From CAMFLJ01 sp963702555 (GTDB lineage Bacteria > Actinomycetota > Acidimicrobiia > Acidimicrobiales > Acidimicrobilacustridaceae), in the NCBI GenBank assembly GCA_963702555.1, contig CAVPCW010000014.1:124001-188000 (forward strand): a stretch of DNA of 64,000 nucleotides. The letters run 5' to 3'. Below, one piece after another: positions 18,700 to 27,131 of the stretch (position 1 is the first letter of the stretch; every line of letters begins with the position of its first letter). A model generated the notes under the pieces. It saw nothing but the letters and a program-made list of their open reading frames with translations. It was not told where the DNA came from and searched no databases. Both the position numbers and the translations under genes were made by a program.

Positions 18700-21057
18700 T
18701 CAGCCCGTCGGCGCGTCCACGATTCCCGCTTCCAGCAAGGCCTCAAAGGCTTTTTCGTCGATGCCGAGAAGTTCATGACAGATCTGCTCGGTGTGTTGCG
18801 AAAGGCCCGGGGCGGGCCGGCAGTCGGGTGACCCCATCCGGGAACCGGTGAACGCCGGGCCCTCGAGGATGATCGGACCACTGCCGGGCTGGTCGATCTC
18901 GACCGGGTAGCCCCGCCCGGCGAAGGCCGGGTGCTCGACCTGGAGTCGAGGGTGCAGGGCCACGCCGGCTGCGACACCCGCGGCCTGGAGGGCGTCCTCC
19001 ACCTGCGCCGCGTCCCGGTCGGAGAGCCACGCCGCGACCGAAGCCTCGACGGCCGGCACTGCGGCCAGCCGGCCGGACTCGGAGCGCCACGCGGGGTCGT
19101 CGGGCACCGCTCCCCCGGCGACGTCGACGAGCGCGCGCCACGCGGCGTCGTCGGTGACGCACACCGACAGCCAACTCTCGGAGCCGGTGTCGTCGGCGCA
19201 GCGGAACAGGCCCCAGGGTGCGTGCTCGGCGTCGGTGTTGCCGGTGGGCACCGCTGCGCCCGGCACGAGGCTCTCGGCCGCCAGCAGGTCGGCGAGGAGG
19301 AAGGCGACGGCCTCGAACTGGGCGAGGTCGACACGGACGCCGCTCCCCGTGCGCCGCATCGACCGCACCCCGGAGAGCGCAGCGAGCGCGACCATGCGAC
19401 CGGCGAGGTGATCGGGGTGGATGGTCATGACGCCGCGGGGCGCGTCGGGGCCGTGGGCCCAGAGCCAGGTGAGGCCACCGACGGCCCGGGCGCTCGGGCC
19501 GTAGCCCTTGCGGTTGGCCCAGGGGCCCCGGTCGCCGTAGAGCTGGGTGCCGACCATGACGAGGCGGGGGTTGGCGGCGTGCAGGACGTCCCATCCGAAG
19601 CCGAGGCGGTCGATCACGCCGGTGGCGTTGTTCTCCACGACGATGTCGACCGACGGGAGCAGCGACCGCACGAGGTCGCGGCCGGCTTCGGTCGAGAGGT
19701 CTGCGCCGAAGGCGAGCTTGCCCCGGGCCACCGTCGAGAACGCCGGGTTCATCTCGCCGCCCATCACCATCCGCTGGAAGTCGGGGCGGTTGCGGCTCTC
19801 GACCTTGATGACCTCGGCGCCCCACTCGGCGAGCACACGACCGGCCTCCGGGGCAGCGACGCCGTTGCCGAACTCGAGCACGCGCAGCCCCGCGAGGGGT
19901 CGTGCGTCGGTGACGGCGGGAGCGGACGGCGCCGGGCGGGCGGGCCAGCTCGGCGGCGGGCCGTCGGTCGCGAGGCCACGGAACGGGACCCGCTCGCCGT
20001 CGACGCCGTAGAGACCGGCGAAGACCTTGGCGGTGCCGCCGGCGACGGGCACGTCGGTGAACGTTCCGCGGGCGGCGACGTGCTCACCGCTCAGGACCTC
20101 GGCCGGGGTGAGCACCGGGGTGACGCGCACGCCGGCCGCGTCGGCCTCGGCGGTCACCTGCTCGCGGGTGCGGCCGGCGAACATCTCGGGAAGGCGGGCC
20201 ATGATCTCGCCGCGCTCGGCGTCGCCGAGCATCGCCTGCTCCCACGCCGGGCCGGTCCACTCCGGCGGCGACCCCATCCAGACGATGAGGCTCTTCCACT
20301 CCAACGGCGACATCGGCAGCACGATGCGGGCCAGGCCGTCGCTGCACGGGAAGAGGGGGTAGAGGCCGCCCCCGGCGCGTACCTGGTCGAAGTGCAGGAG
20401 GCTCCAGATCGGCAGCGACATCTCGGTGCACTGGGCGAGGGCGAGGATCGAGGCCACGTCGACGAGCTGGCCGGCGCCGTCGGCGGCCGCCTGGTGCAAC
20501 GCGATCACCCCGGCCATCGCCGCGGTGACGGCGCCCACGTCCTCGCAGTAGCTGCCCGGAGCCGAGACCGGCGGGAGCTCGGGCACGCCGGAGCGGTAGA
20601 CGACGCCGGCGAGGCTCTGGGAGACCAGCTCGGTGGCAGCCCGACCGGCGGCCGGGCCCTCGAGGCCGTAGGGCGTGACCGAGACGACCACGAGGTGCGG
20701 ATGACGCGCCGCGATCGCCGCGGCCGACCCGGCCTCGACCCCCGCCCCCCAGCCGTCGGACACCAGGGCCAGCTCGGCACCGGCCAGCAGGCCGTCGAGG
20801 GTGGCGTGGTCGGCGGGATCCGCCGGGTCGAGGGTGACGACGAGCTTCCCGACGTTGCGCACCGTGTGGTGCAGGCCGGTGCCGTCGGCGGCCCGGGGCG
20901 CGCGGGTGCGCCCGACGCCGCCACCGGGCTCCTCGATGCGCACGACCTCGGCACCCAGGTCGGCGAGCACCCGCCCGGCGAGGGCTCCGTACCCGTCGGT
21001 GAGGTCGACGACCCGGAGATCGCCCAGGAGCGCGCCCGCTGCGCCGTCGTTGCCCAT
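18700..21057 (-). CDS. Tandem CaiB/BaiF (family III) CoA-transferase
   Basis: A 785-residue protein with two full class III CoA-transferase domains. Domain 1 (about residues 10-370) has GSYCEDVGAVTAAM around the expected catalytic Asp; domain 2 (about 400-785) has VIKVESRNRPDFQR and HPDHLAGRMVALAAL. Single-domain members normally dimerise as interlocked rings, so a tandem chain may act as a built-in dimer. It moves CoA between carboxylic acids. The start at 21057 has a GGGGGATG-type ribosome site; an open frame further upstream lacks similarity. It lies among catabolic oxygenases, so activation of a catabolic acid is likely. Confidence 0.9.
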   Translation of the reverse strand: MGNDGAAGALLGDLRVVDLTDGYGALAGRVLADLGAEVVRIEEPGGGVGRTRAPRAADGTGLHHTVRNVGKLVVTLDPADPADHATLDGLLAGAELALVSDGWGAGVEAGSAAAIAARHPHLVVVSVTPYGLEGPAAGRAATELVSQSLAGVVYRSGVPELPPVSAPGSYCEDVGAVTAAMAGVIALHQAAADGAGQLVDVASILALAQCTEMSLPIWSLLHFDQVRAGGGLYPLFPCSDGLARIVLPMSPLEWKSLIVWMGSPPEWTGPAWEQAMLGDAERGEIMARLPEMFAGRTREQVTAEADAAGVRVTPVLTPAEVLSGEHVAARGTFTDVPVAGGTAKVFAGLYGVDGERVPFRGLATDGPPPSWPARPAPSAPAVTDARPLAGLRVLEFGNGVAAPEAGRVLAEWGAEVIKVESRNRPDFQRMVMGGEMNPAFSTVARGKLAFGADLSTEAGRDLVRSLLPSVDIVVENNATGVIDRLGFGWDVLHAANPRLVMVGTQLYGDRGPWANRKGYGPSARAVGGLTWLWAHGPDAPRGVMTIHPDHLAGRMVALAALSGVRSMRRTGSGVRVDLAQFEAVAFLLADLLAAESLVPGAAVPTGNTDAEHAPWGLFRCADDTGSESWLSVCVTDDAAWRALVDVAGGAVPDDPAWRSESGRLAAVPAVEASVAAWLSDRDAAQVEDALQAAGVAAGVALHPRLQVEHPAFAGRGYPVEIDQPGSGPIILEGPAFTGSRMGSPDCRPAPGLSQHTEQICHELLGIDEKAFEALLEAGIVDAPTG

Positions 21058-21188
21058 GTCATCCCCCAGATCACGCCGCGGGAGCCCCTCCCGCAGGGCG
21101 CCGACGTTAGCGGCGGGCGGTACGGTCGGCGGCGGCACGACCGAGCCCGCAGGGAGCGGGCCGCGGACGCCGGGTGGAGGGCACGGGC

Positions 21189-22070
21189 ATGGCGAGCGAC
21201 GTGGACTGGGTGGAGGTGGCCCGTCGCAACTCCCGGTCGGTGCAGACCACCGTGGGCTGGATCTTCTGGGATCCGGGCGCGGTCGCCCGCTACGGCGAGC
21301 TCGGGCTCCCCGGCCCGCTCGGCTACATCGCCGCCCGCGCCACCCCGCTGCTGGCCGCGGGGCCCGACGCCGTGATCGCCGCCTTCGGCTCGATCAGCCC
21401 GGGAGCGATCCGCTGGGCCTACGCCCTGCTCGACGAGCACGGCACCGACCCGGCCGACGTGTGGCGCGCCCGCGATGTCGCCGTGGTCGAGGGACTGCAC
21501 GAACACGCGCCGGCGGCGGCGACCGCGCTGGAGGAGCTGGGCCCCGAGCTGTGGGCCGTGGTGGACCGACTGCCCACCGTCGGCCGCGTGTTCTTCGGGG
21601 CCCACCTGGCCATGGCCCGCCCCGACGACCCGCTGCTGTCGGGCTGGCACGCGGTGAACTGCCTGCGGGAGTGGCGGGGCGACACCCACTGGGCCCTCGT
21701 CGTCGCCGCCGGGCTCACCGGGGTGGAGGCCTCGTGCCTCCACAACGCCTGGCTCGGCTACGAGCCCGACTGGCTCCCGACCTCCCGGGGCAGCAACCCC
21801 GACGAGATCGCCGAGGGGTGGTCCGGGCTCGAGGCCAAGGGTCTGGCCCACGGTCGCACCGCCACCGCCGACGGGCTCGCCCTGCGCCAGCGGCTCGAGG
21901 ACGACACCGACCGGGCGACGACCCTGCCGTGGGAGCTGCTGGGCGGGGAGCGCTCGCTCGCGTTCGCCGAGCTGCTCGAGCCGCCCTGCGAGCTGCTCCT
22001 GCATCGTGTCGACGTCACCGCCGGCACGAACTACCAGCCAGCGTCCCGGGTGCGCGACGGCCGGGGCTGA
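21189..22070 (+). CDS. SCO6745/SalK-like conserved protein
   Basis: A 293-residue, mostly helical protein with SRSVQTTVGWIFWDPGAVARY near the start and RVFFGAHLAM and WRGDTHWALVVAAGLTG in the middle, as in the actinobacterial SCO6745 family (SalK-like). No enzymatic motif is recognised and the role is unknown. The ATG at 21189 is preferred over a GTG at 21174 because GGTGGAGGG lies in front of it as ribosome site. It is divergent from the CoA-transferase gene. Confidence 0.75.
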   Translation: MASDVDWVEVARRNSRSVQTTVGWIFWDPGAVARYGELGLPGPLGYIAARATPLLAAGPDAVIAAFGSISPGAIRWAYALLDEHGTDPADVWRARDVAVVEGLHEHAPAAATALEELGPELWAVVDRLPTVGRVFFGAHLAMARPDDPLLSGWHAVNCLREWRGDTHWALVVAAGLTGVEASCLHNAWLGYEPDWLPTSRGSNPDEIAEGWSGLEAKGLAHGRTATADGLALRQRLEDDTDRATTLPWELLGGERSLAFAELLEPPCELLLHRVDVTAGTNYQPASRVRDGRG

Positions 22071-22097
22071 CCCCGACGCTGCGGCGGGTGCCGCCGC

Positions 22098-22628
22098 TCA
22101 GGCCTCGCCGGTCGCCATCTCGATCAGGGCCGTGACCGTCCGCCAGTTGCGGGTGGTGCCGCCGGGGGCGAGCTTGCGGTCGAGGTCGGCGGCCAGCTTG
22201 CTGCGGCCGACGCCGTCGGGCAGGAACAGGTGCAGCTCGCGGCCGACGGGCACCGCGGTGTCGGGTGCGTAGGCCGAGAGGTCACCCGGATCCGGGGCCG
22301 CGCCCGGGAAGAACGTGAGGTGCACGCCGGCCGGGTCCTCGCCTCGGGCCACGAACGGATCGGCGTCACGTGCGGCGACGAGCTCGTCGGCGGTGCGGAC
22401 CACGACCGTCGTCGTCACGTCGGTGCCGGCCGCGATGGCGTCGGCGACGGCCGTGGCGACGGTGGCCGTCGACCGCGACCGGGTGCGGAACACGACGTTG
22501 CCGCTCTGGATGTAGGTGCGCACCTCGGTGTGGCCGAGGCCCTCGACGATGGCCCGCAGCTCGGCCATCGGGAGCGTGCCCCTCCCGCCCACGTTGATGC
22601 CCCGGAGCAACGCCACCATCACCGTCAT
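22098..22628 (-). CDS. DUF1697 family protein
   Basis: A 176-residue protein with the hallmark opening ALLRGINVGGRGTLPMAELR and TYIQSGNVVF, the signatures of DUF1697, a widespread cytoplasmic family without settled function. Length is normal for the family. It converges on the SCO6745-like gene with a 27-bp gap. Confidence 0.9.
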   Translation of the reverse strand: MTVMVALLRGINVGGRGTLPMAELRAIVEGLGHTEVRTYIQSGNVVFRTRSRSTATVATAVADAIAAGTDVTTTVVVRTADELVAARDADPFVARGEDPAGVHLTFFPGAAPDPGDLSAYAPDTAVPVGRELHLFLPDGVGRSKLAADLDRKLAPGGTTRNWRTVTALIEMATGEA

Positions 22629-22725
22629 CCCCCGAGTCTGTCGTCACGGCCTCGATCAGCGGGCCTGGCCGTTCGTAGGCGCGCCTACGATGCCCCCCAG
22701 CCCCCGAGCCCCGAGAGGCGGCGCC

Positions 22726-23685
22726 GTGCCCGACCCCCGACCGAGCAGCGTGCCCGTCGCCGACGTGGCCACCGTCGACCTGCGGGACCTCACCTCCGGC
22801 GACGCCGCCGCCCGCGGCCGCTTCGTCGAGACCCTCGGGCGCAGCCTCGTCGGCACCGGTTTCGTGAAGGTCGCCGGCCACGCCGTCGACCCGGCGCGGC
22901 TCGACGCCGCCTACCGGTCGGCGCGGGAGGTGTTCGCCCTCCCCGAGGAGGCCAAGGCCCGCTACGTCCGCCCCGAGCTGCACGGAGCGCGGGGCCTGGT
23001 GCCCTTCGGGCGGGAGAAGGCCAAGGACGCCGCGGTCGCCGACCTGAAGGAGTTCTGGCACGTCGGCCCCGACGACGGCGAGGGGCCGGGCAACGTGTGG
23101 CCGGCCGAGGTGCCGGCGTTCGAGGCCGACATGAGGGCCCTGCACGCCTCGATGGAGGCCACGGCCGAGCTGCTGCTCGAGGCCGTGGCCGAGCACCTCG
23201 GGCTCCACCGTCGCCACCTGGCCGACCTGGTCGTCGGCGCCGACTCCATCCTGCGGGTTCTCCACTACCCGCCGGTGGGAGCCGACGCCGCACCCGGCGC
23301 CGTGCGGGCGGCCGCCCACGAGGACATCAACTTCATCACCCTGCTCCCGGCCGCCACCGACGACGGCCTCCAGCTGCGCGACCGCGACGGCCGCTGGTGC
23401 CGGGTCGACGGGCAGGAGGGGGAGCTCGTCGTCGACAGCGGCGATCAGCTCAGCCGCTACCTCAACGGCCGGGTGCCGGCGACCACCCACCGGGTCGTGA
23501 ACCCCGACGACCCGACCCGCGACCGCTACTCGATGCCGTTCTTCTGCCAGCCCCGTCCGGAGGTGCTGCTCCGACCACCGGCCGAGCTGCTCGAGCCCGG
23601 CGAGGTGCTCCCCGAGCCGATGACGGCCGGCGAGTTCCACGCCCGGCGCATGGAGGAGATCCGCTCCCGGGCGACAGACAGGTAG
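22726..23685 (+). CDS. 2-oxoglutarate/Fe(II) oxygenase, isopenicillin-N-synthase family
   Basis: A 319-residue non-haem iron oxygenase. The N-terminal DIOX_N region (GTGFVKVAGHAVD) is followed by the 2OG-FeII domain with iron ligands His198 and Asp200 (AAHEDINF), His255 (TTHRVVNP) and the co-substrate-binding R267-x-S269 (RYSM). The GTG at 22726 is chosen for its GAGAGGCGG ribosome site; an in-frame ATG at 22690 has none. Related bacterial proteins are oxidases, hydroxylases or ethylene-forming enzymes, so the substrate remains open. Confidence 0.92.
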   Translation: MPDPRPSSVPVADVATVDLRDLTSGDAAARGRFVETLGRSLVGTGFVKVAGHAVDPARLDAAYRSAREVFALPEEAKARYVRPELHGARGLVPFGREKAKDAAVADLKEFWHVGPDDGEGPGNVWPAEVPAFEADMRALHASMEATAELLLEAVAEHLGLHRRHLADLVVGADSILRVLHYPPVGADAAPGAVRAAAHEDINFITLLPAATDDGLQLRDRDGRWCRVDGQEGELVVDSGDQLSRYLNGRVPATTHRVVNPDDPTRDRYSMPFFCQPRPEVLLRPPAELLEPGEVLPEPMTAGEFHARRMEEIRSRATDR

Positions 23686-23693
23686 GACCCTCA

Positions 23694-23714
23694 CCCTCGA
23701 TCCCCGATCGAGGG
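23694..23714. terminator. Hairpin after the 2OG oxygenase gene
   Basis: CCCTCGATC (23694-23702) pairs perfectly with GATCGAGGG (23706-23714) around a CCC loop, 8 bp after the stop codon. It should insulate the following ahpC promoter. Confidence 0.65.
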
Positions 23715-23858
23715 TTCGGGAGCTCAGCGCGCTGACCAGGGGCAATTCACGAGGCCTATCCGGGGCATCGGGACAAGCGATCGACACGATCAATCGAAGT
23801 GGGTCTCCGCCATATACCCTCGCTTCCACGTCCCCCTACCACGGAGGTTGCCAGCCAC
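23715..23858 (+). promoter_or_regulatory. ahpC promoter region, possible OxyR target
   Basis: This 144-bp leader precedes ahpC. A TATACC hexamer near 23814 could be the -10 element. A run of ATCGA/GATC half-sites (GATCGACACGATCAATCGA, about 23779-23797) just upstream has the partial dyad expected of a LysR-type site, and an OxyR gene lies nearby. Position and motif are suggestive only. ACGGAGG at 23841-23847 is the ahpC ribosome site. Confidence 0.4.
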
Positions 23859-24422
23859 ATGGCACTCATCAACAGCGAGATCAAGCCCTTCAGCGCCACC
23901 GCCTACAAGAGCGGCGAGTTCGTCGACGTGTCCGACGCCGACGTCAAGGGCAACTGGGCGATCTTCTTCTTCTACCCCGCCGACTTCACCTTCGTCTGCC
24001 CCACCGAGCTCGGCGACCTCGCCGACAACTACGCCGAGCTCAAGGCCCTCGGTGTCGAGGTGTTCTCGGTCTCGACCGACACCCACTTCTCGCACAAGGC
24101 GTGGCACGACAGCTCCGACACGATCGGCAAGATCGACTACTACATGATCGGCGACCCCACGACGCAGATCTCCCAGAACTTCGACGTGCTCCGTGAGGGC
24201 CAGGGCCTCGCCGATCGCGGCACCTTCGTGATCGACCCCGACGGCGTCATCCAGGTCATGGAGATCACCGCCGAGGGCGTCGGTCGCAACGCCGCCGAGC
24301 TCGTCCGCAAGGTCAAGGCCGCCCAGTACGTCCGCACCCACCCGGGTGAGGTCTGCCCGGCCAAGTGGGAAGAGGGCGAGAGCACCCTCACCCCGGGTCT
24401 CGACCTCGTCGGCAAGATCTGA
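23859..24422 (+). CDS. ahpC: Alkyl hydroperoxide reductase subunit C (typical 2-Cys peroxiredoxin)
   Basis: A 187-residue peroxiredoxin that reduces hydrogen peroxide and organic peroxides. Peroxidatic Cys47 is in FTFVCPTE and resolving Cys166 in GEVCPAKW, the same spacing as enterobacterial AhpC. It forms disulfide-linked dimers and decamers that AhpF re-reduces. ACGGAGG gives a strong ribosome site. ahpF lies 114 bp downstream with a strong hairpin between, so ahpC may be expressed in excess. Regulation by the nearby OxyR is likely. Confidence 0.97.
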   Translation: MALINSEIKPFSATAYKSGEFVDVSDADVKGNWAIFFFYPADFTFVCPTELGDLADNYAELKALGVEVFSVSTDTHFSHKAWHDSSDTIGKIDYYMIGDPTTQISQNFDVLREGQGLADRGTFVIDPDGVIQVMEITAEGVGRNAAELVRKVKAAQYVRTHPGEVCPAKWEEGESTLTPGLDLVGKI

Positions 24423-24443
24423 TCCACCCCTTCCTCGCTGGCT

Positions 24444-24473
24444 CGATCGGTGACCCCCTGCGGTCACCGATCG
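24444..24473 (+). promoter_or_regulatory. Intercistronic ahpC-ahpF hairpin
   Basis: CGATCGGTGACC (24444-24455) pairs perfectly with GGTCACCGATCG (24462-24473) around a CCCTGC loop. This 12-bp stem sits 21 bp after the ahpC stop and 63 bp before ahpF. It could be a partial terminator or an mRNA-stabilising structure that raises the AhpC:AhpF ratio. No U-tract follows. Confidence 0.65.
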
Positions 24474-24536
24474 GGCCACCGCAGGCAGCAGTCCCGTCGT
24501 CCGATCCCCCCGAACGCACACCCGACGGAGCCCGTC

Positions 24537-26117
24537 ATGCCCATGCTCGACGCCAACCTCACCGCCCAGCTGAAGAGCCACTTCGAGAGGATCACCCGGC
24601 CCATCGAGCTGGTGTCGTCCCTCGACGACGGGCCGAAGTCCGAGCAGCTCCGTGAGCTCCTCGACGAGATCGCCGCCCTCTCCGACCACATCACCGTGCG
24701 CCGGGCCGACAGCGGCACCCGGGCGCCCTCGTTCCGCATCGAGCGCGTCGGCACCGACGTGGCCGTCGAGTTCGCCGGCATCCCCCTCGGCCACGAGCTC
24801 ACGTCGCTCGTGCTGGCGCTGCTCCAGACCGGCGGCCACCCCTCCACCGCCTCCGACGAGCTGGTCCGCCGCATCGAGGAGCTCGAGGGCAGCCACCACT
24901 TCGAGACCTACTTCTCGCTGACCTGCCAGAACTGCCCCGACGTGGTGCAGGCCCTGAACCTGATCAGCATCCTCAACCCCAACATCACCCACACCGCTAT
25001 CGACGGCTCGTCGTTCCAGGACGAGGTCGACGCCCGCCAGGTGATGGCCGTCCCCACCGTGTTCCTCGACGGCGAGGTGTGGGAGTCCGGGCGCATGAGC
25101 CTCGAGCAGATCGTGGGCAAGCTCGACGAGGGCGGGGCCGAACGCGACGCCGCCGCCATCGCCGAGAAGGACCCCTTCGAGGTCCTCGTGGTCGGCGGCG
25201 GCCCCGCCGGCGCCGCCGCCGCCATCTATGCCGCCCGCAAGGGCATCCGCACCGGCGTGGCGGCCGAGCGCTTCGGCGGCCAGGTGCTCGACACCATGGC
25301 CATCGAGAACTTCATCTCCGTCCCCTACACCGAGGGCCCGAAGCTGGCCGCCTCCCTCGAGCAGCACGTGAAGGAGTACGAGGTCGACGTCATGAACCTC
25401 CAGCGGGGCACCCGCCTGGTGCCCGCCGGCGACGACGGCTACGTCACCGTCGAGCTGGCCAACGGCGCCTCGCTGCGGTCGCGCACCGTCATCCTCTCCA
25501 CCGGCGCCCGCTGGCGCTCGATGAACGTGCCGGGTGAGGACGACTACCGCAACAAGGGCGTCACCTACTGCCCGCACTGCGACGGCCCGCTCTTCAAGGG
25601 CAAGCGCGTCGCCGTCATCGGCGGCGGCAACTCCGGCGTCGAGGCCGCCATCGACCTCGCCGGTGTGGTCGACCACGTCACCCTGCTCGAGTTCGACGCC
25701 ATCCTGCGGGCCGACGACGTCCTCCAGCGCAAGCTCCACAGCCTGCCCAACGTCACCGTCATCACCAGCGCCCTCACCACCGAGGTCCTCGGTGACGGCT
25801 CCCGGGTCACCGGCCTCACCTACGAGGACCGCACCACCGGCGAGGTGCACCAGGTGCACCTCGAGGGCATCTTCGTGCAGATCGGCCTGCTCCCGAACAC
25901 CGAGTGGCTCGAGGGCTCCATCGAGCTCTCCCCGCGGGGCGAGGTCGTGATCGACGACCGAGGCCAGACCTCGGTGCCTGGCGTCTTCGCCGCCGGCGAC
26001 TGCACCACCGTCCCCTACAAGCAGATCATCATCGCCCTCGGGGCCGGGGCGACCGCCGGGCTGAGCGCCTTCGACCACCTCATCCGCACCAGCGCCCCGC
26101 AAGAGGCCGTGGCCTAG
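24537..26117 (+). CDS. ahpF: Alkyl hydroperoxide reductase subunit F
   Basis: A 526-residue flavoprotein disulfide reductase that passes electrons from NADH to AhpC. The N-terminal double-thioredoxin domain carries Cys130-x-x-Cys133 (LTCQNCPD). The reductase part has FAD motif GGGPAGAA (220-227), the redox pair Cys345-x-x-Cys348 (YCPHCDG), the pyridine-nucleotide motif GGGNSGVEAA and the closing GVFAAGDC. The reductase-domain cysteine numbering matches that of E. coli AhpF. A GACGGAG ribosome site supports the ATG at 24537. A second ATG two codons later is possible. Confidence 0.97.
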   Translation: MPMLDANLTAQLKSHFERITRPIELVSSLDDGPKSEQLRELLDEIAALSDHITVRRADSGTRAPSFRIERVGTDVAVEFAGIPLGHELTSLVLALLQTGGHPSTASDELVRRIEELEGSHHFETYFSLTCQNCPDVVQALNLISILNPNITHTAIDGSSFQDEVDARQVMAVPTVFLDGEVWESGRMSLEQIVGKLDEGGAERDAAAIAEKDPFEVLVVGGGPAGAAAAIYAARKGIRTGVAAERFGGQVLDTMAIENFISVPYTEGPKLAASLEQHVKEYEVDVMNLQRGTRLVPAGDDGYVTVELANGASLRSRTVILSTGARWRSMNVPGEDDYRNKGVTYCPHCDGPLFKGKRVAVIGGGNSGVEAAIDLAGVVDHVTLLEFDAILRADDVLQRKLHSLPNVTVITSALTTEVLGDGSRVTGLTYEDRTTGEVHQVHLEGIFVQIGLLPNTEWLEGSIELSPRGEVVIDDRGQTSVPGVFAAGDCTTVPYKQIIIALGAGATAGLSAFDHLIRTSAPQEAVA

Positions 26118-26127
26118 GCTCGACGTC

Positions 26128-26145
26128 GGGCGCCGGCCGGCGCCC
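26128..26145. terminator. Palindrome between ahpF and oxyR
   Basis: GGGCGCCGGCCGGCGCCC is an 18-bp perfect palindrome starting 11 bp after the ahpF stop. As RNA it would form a short GC stem. It is a weak terminator candidate separating ahpF from oxyR. Confidence 0.45.
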
Positions 26146-26192
26146 CCGCCCACGGGGAGGGCGCGTCGGCCACCGGCCACCGGAGGTCATCC

Positions 26193-27131
26193 ATGAACCT
26201 GCGCGACCTTCGGTACCTCGTCGCCGTGGCGGACCACCGGCACTTCGGCCGCGCCGCCGAGGCCTGCTTCGTCAGCCAGCCCACGCTCTCCACCCAGATC
26301 AAGAAGCTCGAGCGCGAGCTCGGGGTGGAGCTCATCGAGCGCAACCCCGGCCACATCGTGCTGAGCCAGGCCGGCGAGCAGGTGGTCGAGCGGGCCCGCA
26401 TCCTGCTCGGCGAGGCCGACGACATCGTCGACATCGCCCGGCGGGCCAAGGACCCGGAGTCGGGCAGCCTGCGCATCGGCCTGTTCCCGACCCTGGCGCC
26501 CTACCTCCTCCCCCACGTCGTGCCCCACCTGCACGCCCGCTTCCCGAAGCTCGAGCTGCTCCTCGTCGAGGAGAAGACCGAGGTCGTCCACCAGCAGCTG
26601 CGCGACGGCAAGCTCGACATCGGCGTGCTGGCCCTGCCGATCAACGACGATCAGCTCCACGCCGAGCCGCTGTTCTCGGAGGACTTCGTGCTCGCCGTGC
26701 CGCGCGACCATCCGCTCGCCCGCCTGCCCGAGCCGGTCGACCCGTCGGTGCTGGCCGGCGAGAACGTCCTGCTGCTCGAGGAGGGCCACTGCCTGCGCGA
26801 CCAGGCGCTGGCCGTGTGCCGGCTCGCGGGTGCCGCCGAGCGCACCGGCTTCCGCGCCACGAGCCTCGAGACGCTGCGCCAGATGGTGGCCGCCGGTGTC
26901 GGCATCACCCTGCTGCCCGAGCTCGCCGTGCGCCCACCGGTGCCGCCCTCCGACGACATCGTGCTGCTGCGGTTCTCCGAGCCGGTGCCCCGCCGTCAGA
27001 TCGCCATGTTCTGGCGGCGCACGTCGGTCTACCGCGACCTGCTGCCGAGCCTGGCCGAGGTCGTGCGGGCCGCGGCGCTGCCGCTCGTCGGCGACGGCGC
27101 CGCGGCCGGACGACCGGCTACGTCCTGGTGA
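26193..27131 (+). CDS. oxyR: OxyR, LysR-type peroxide sensor
   Basis: A 312-residue transcription regulator. The N-terminal winged helix-turn-helix is at ~1-60 (HFGRAAEACFVSQPTLSTQIKKLE), followed by the periplasmic-binding-like sensor domain. The redox pair Cys200/Cys209 sits in EGHCLRDQALAVC, almost identical to the E. coli OxyR Cys199/Cys208 loop, so peroxide sensing by disulfide formation is well supported. GGAGG precedes the ATG. It lies downstream of ahpCF in the same direction, whereas many actinobacteria carry oxyR divergent from ahpC. Its 3' end overlaps the convergent YceI gene by 14 bp. Confidence 0.95.
   Translation: MNLRDLRYLVAVADHRHFGRAAEACFVSQPTLSTQIKKLERELGVELIERNPGHIVLSQAGEQVVERARILLGEADDIVDIARRAKDPESGSLRIGLFPTLAPYLLPHVVPHLHARFPKLELLLVEEKTEVVHQQLRDGKLDIGVLALPINDDQLHAEPLFSEDFVLAVPRDHPLARLPEPVDPSVLAGENVLLLEEGHCLRDQALAVCRLAGAAERTGFRATSLETLRQMVAAGVGITLLPELAVRPPVPPSDDIVLLRFSEPVPRRQIAMFWRRTSVYRDLLPSLAEVVRAAALPLVGDGAAAGRPATSW

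Noticed and set aside
23790..26180. Long minus-strand frame opposite ahpC and ahpF
   Set aside because: It is a low-complexity Val/Gly/Asp/Leu translation typical of antisense frames in GC-rich DNA, while the plus strand encodes unmistakable AhpC and AhpF.
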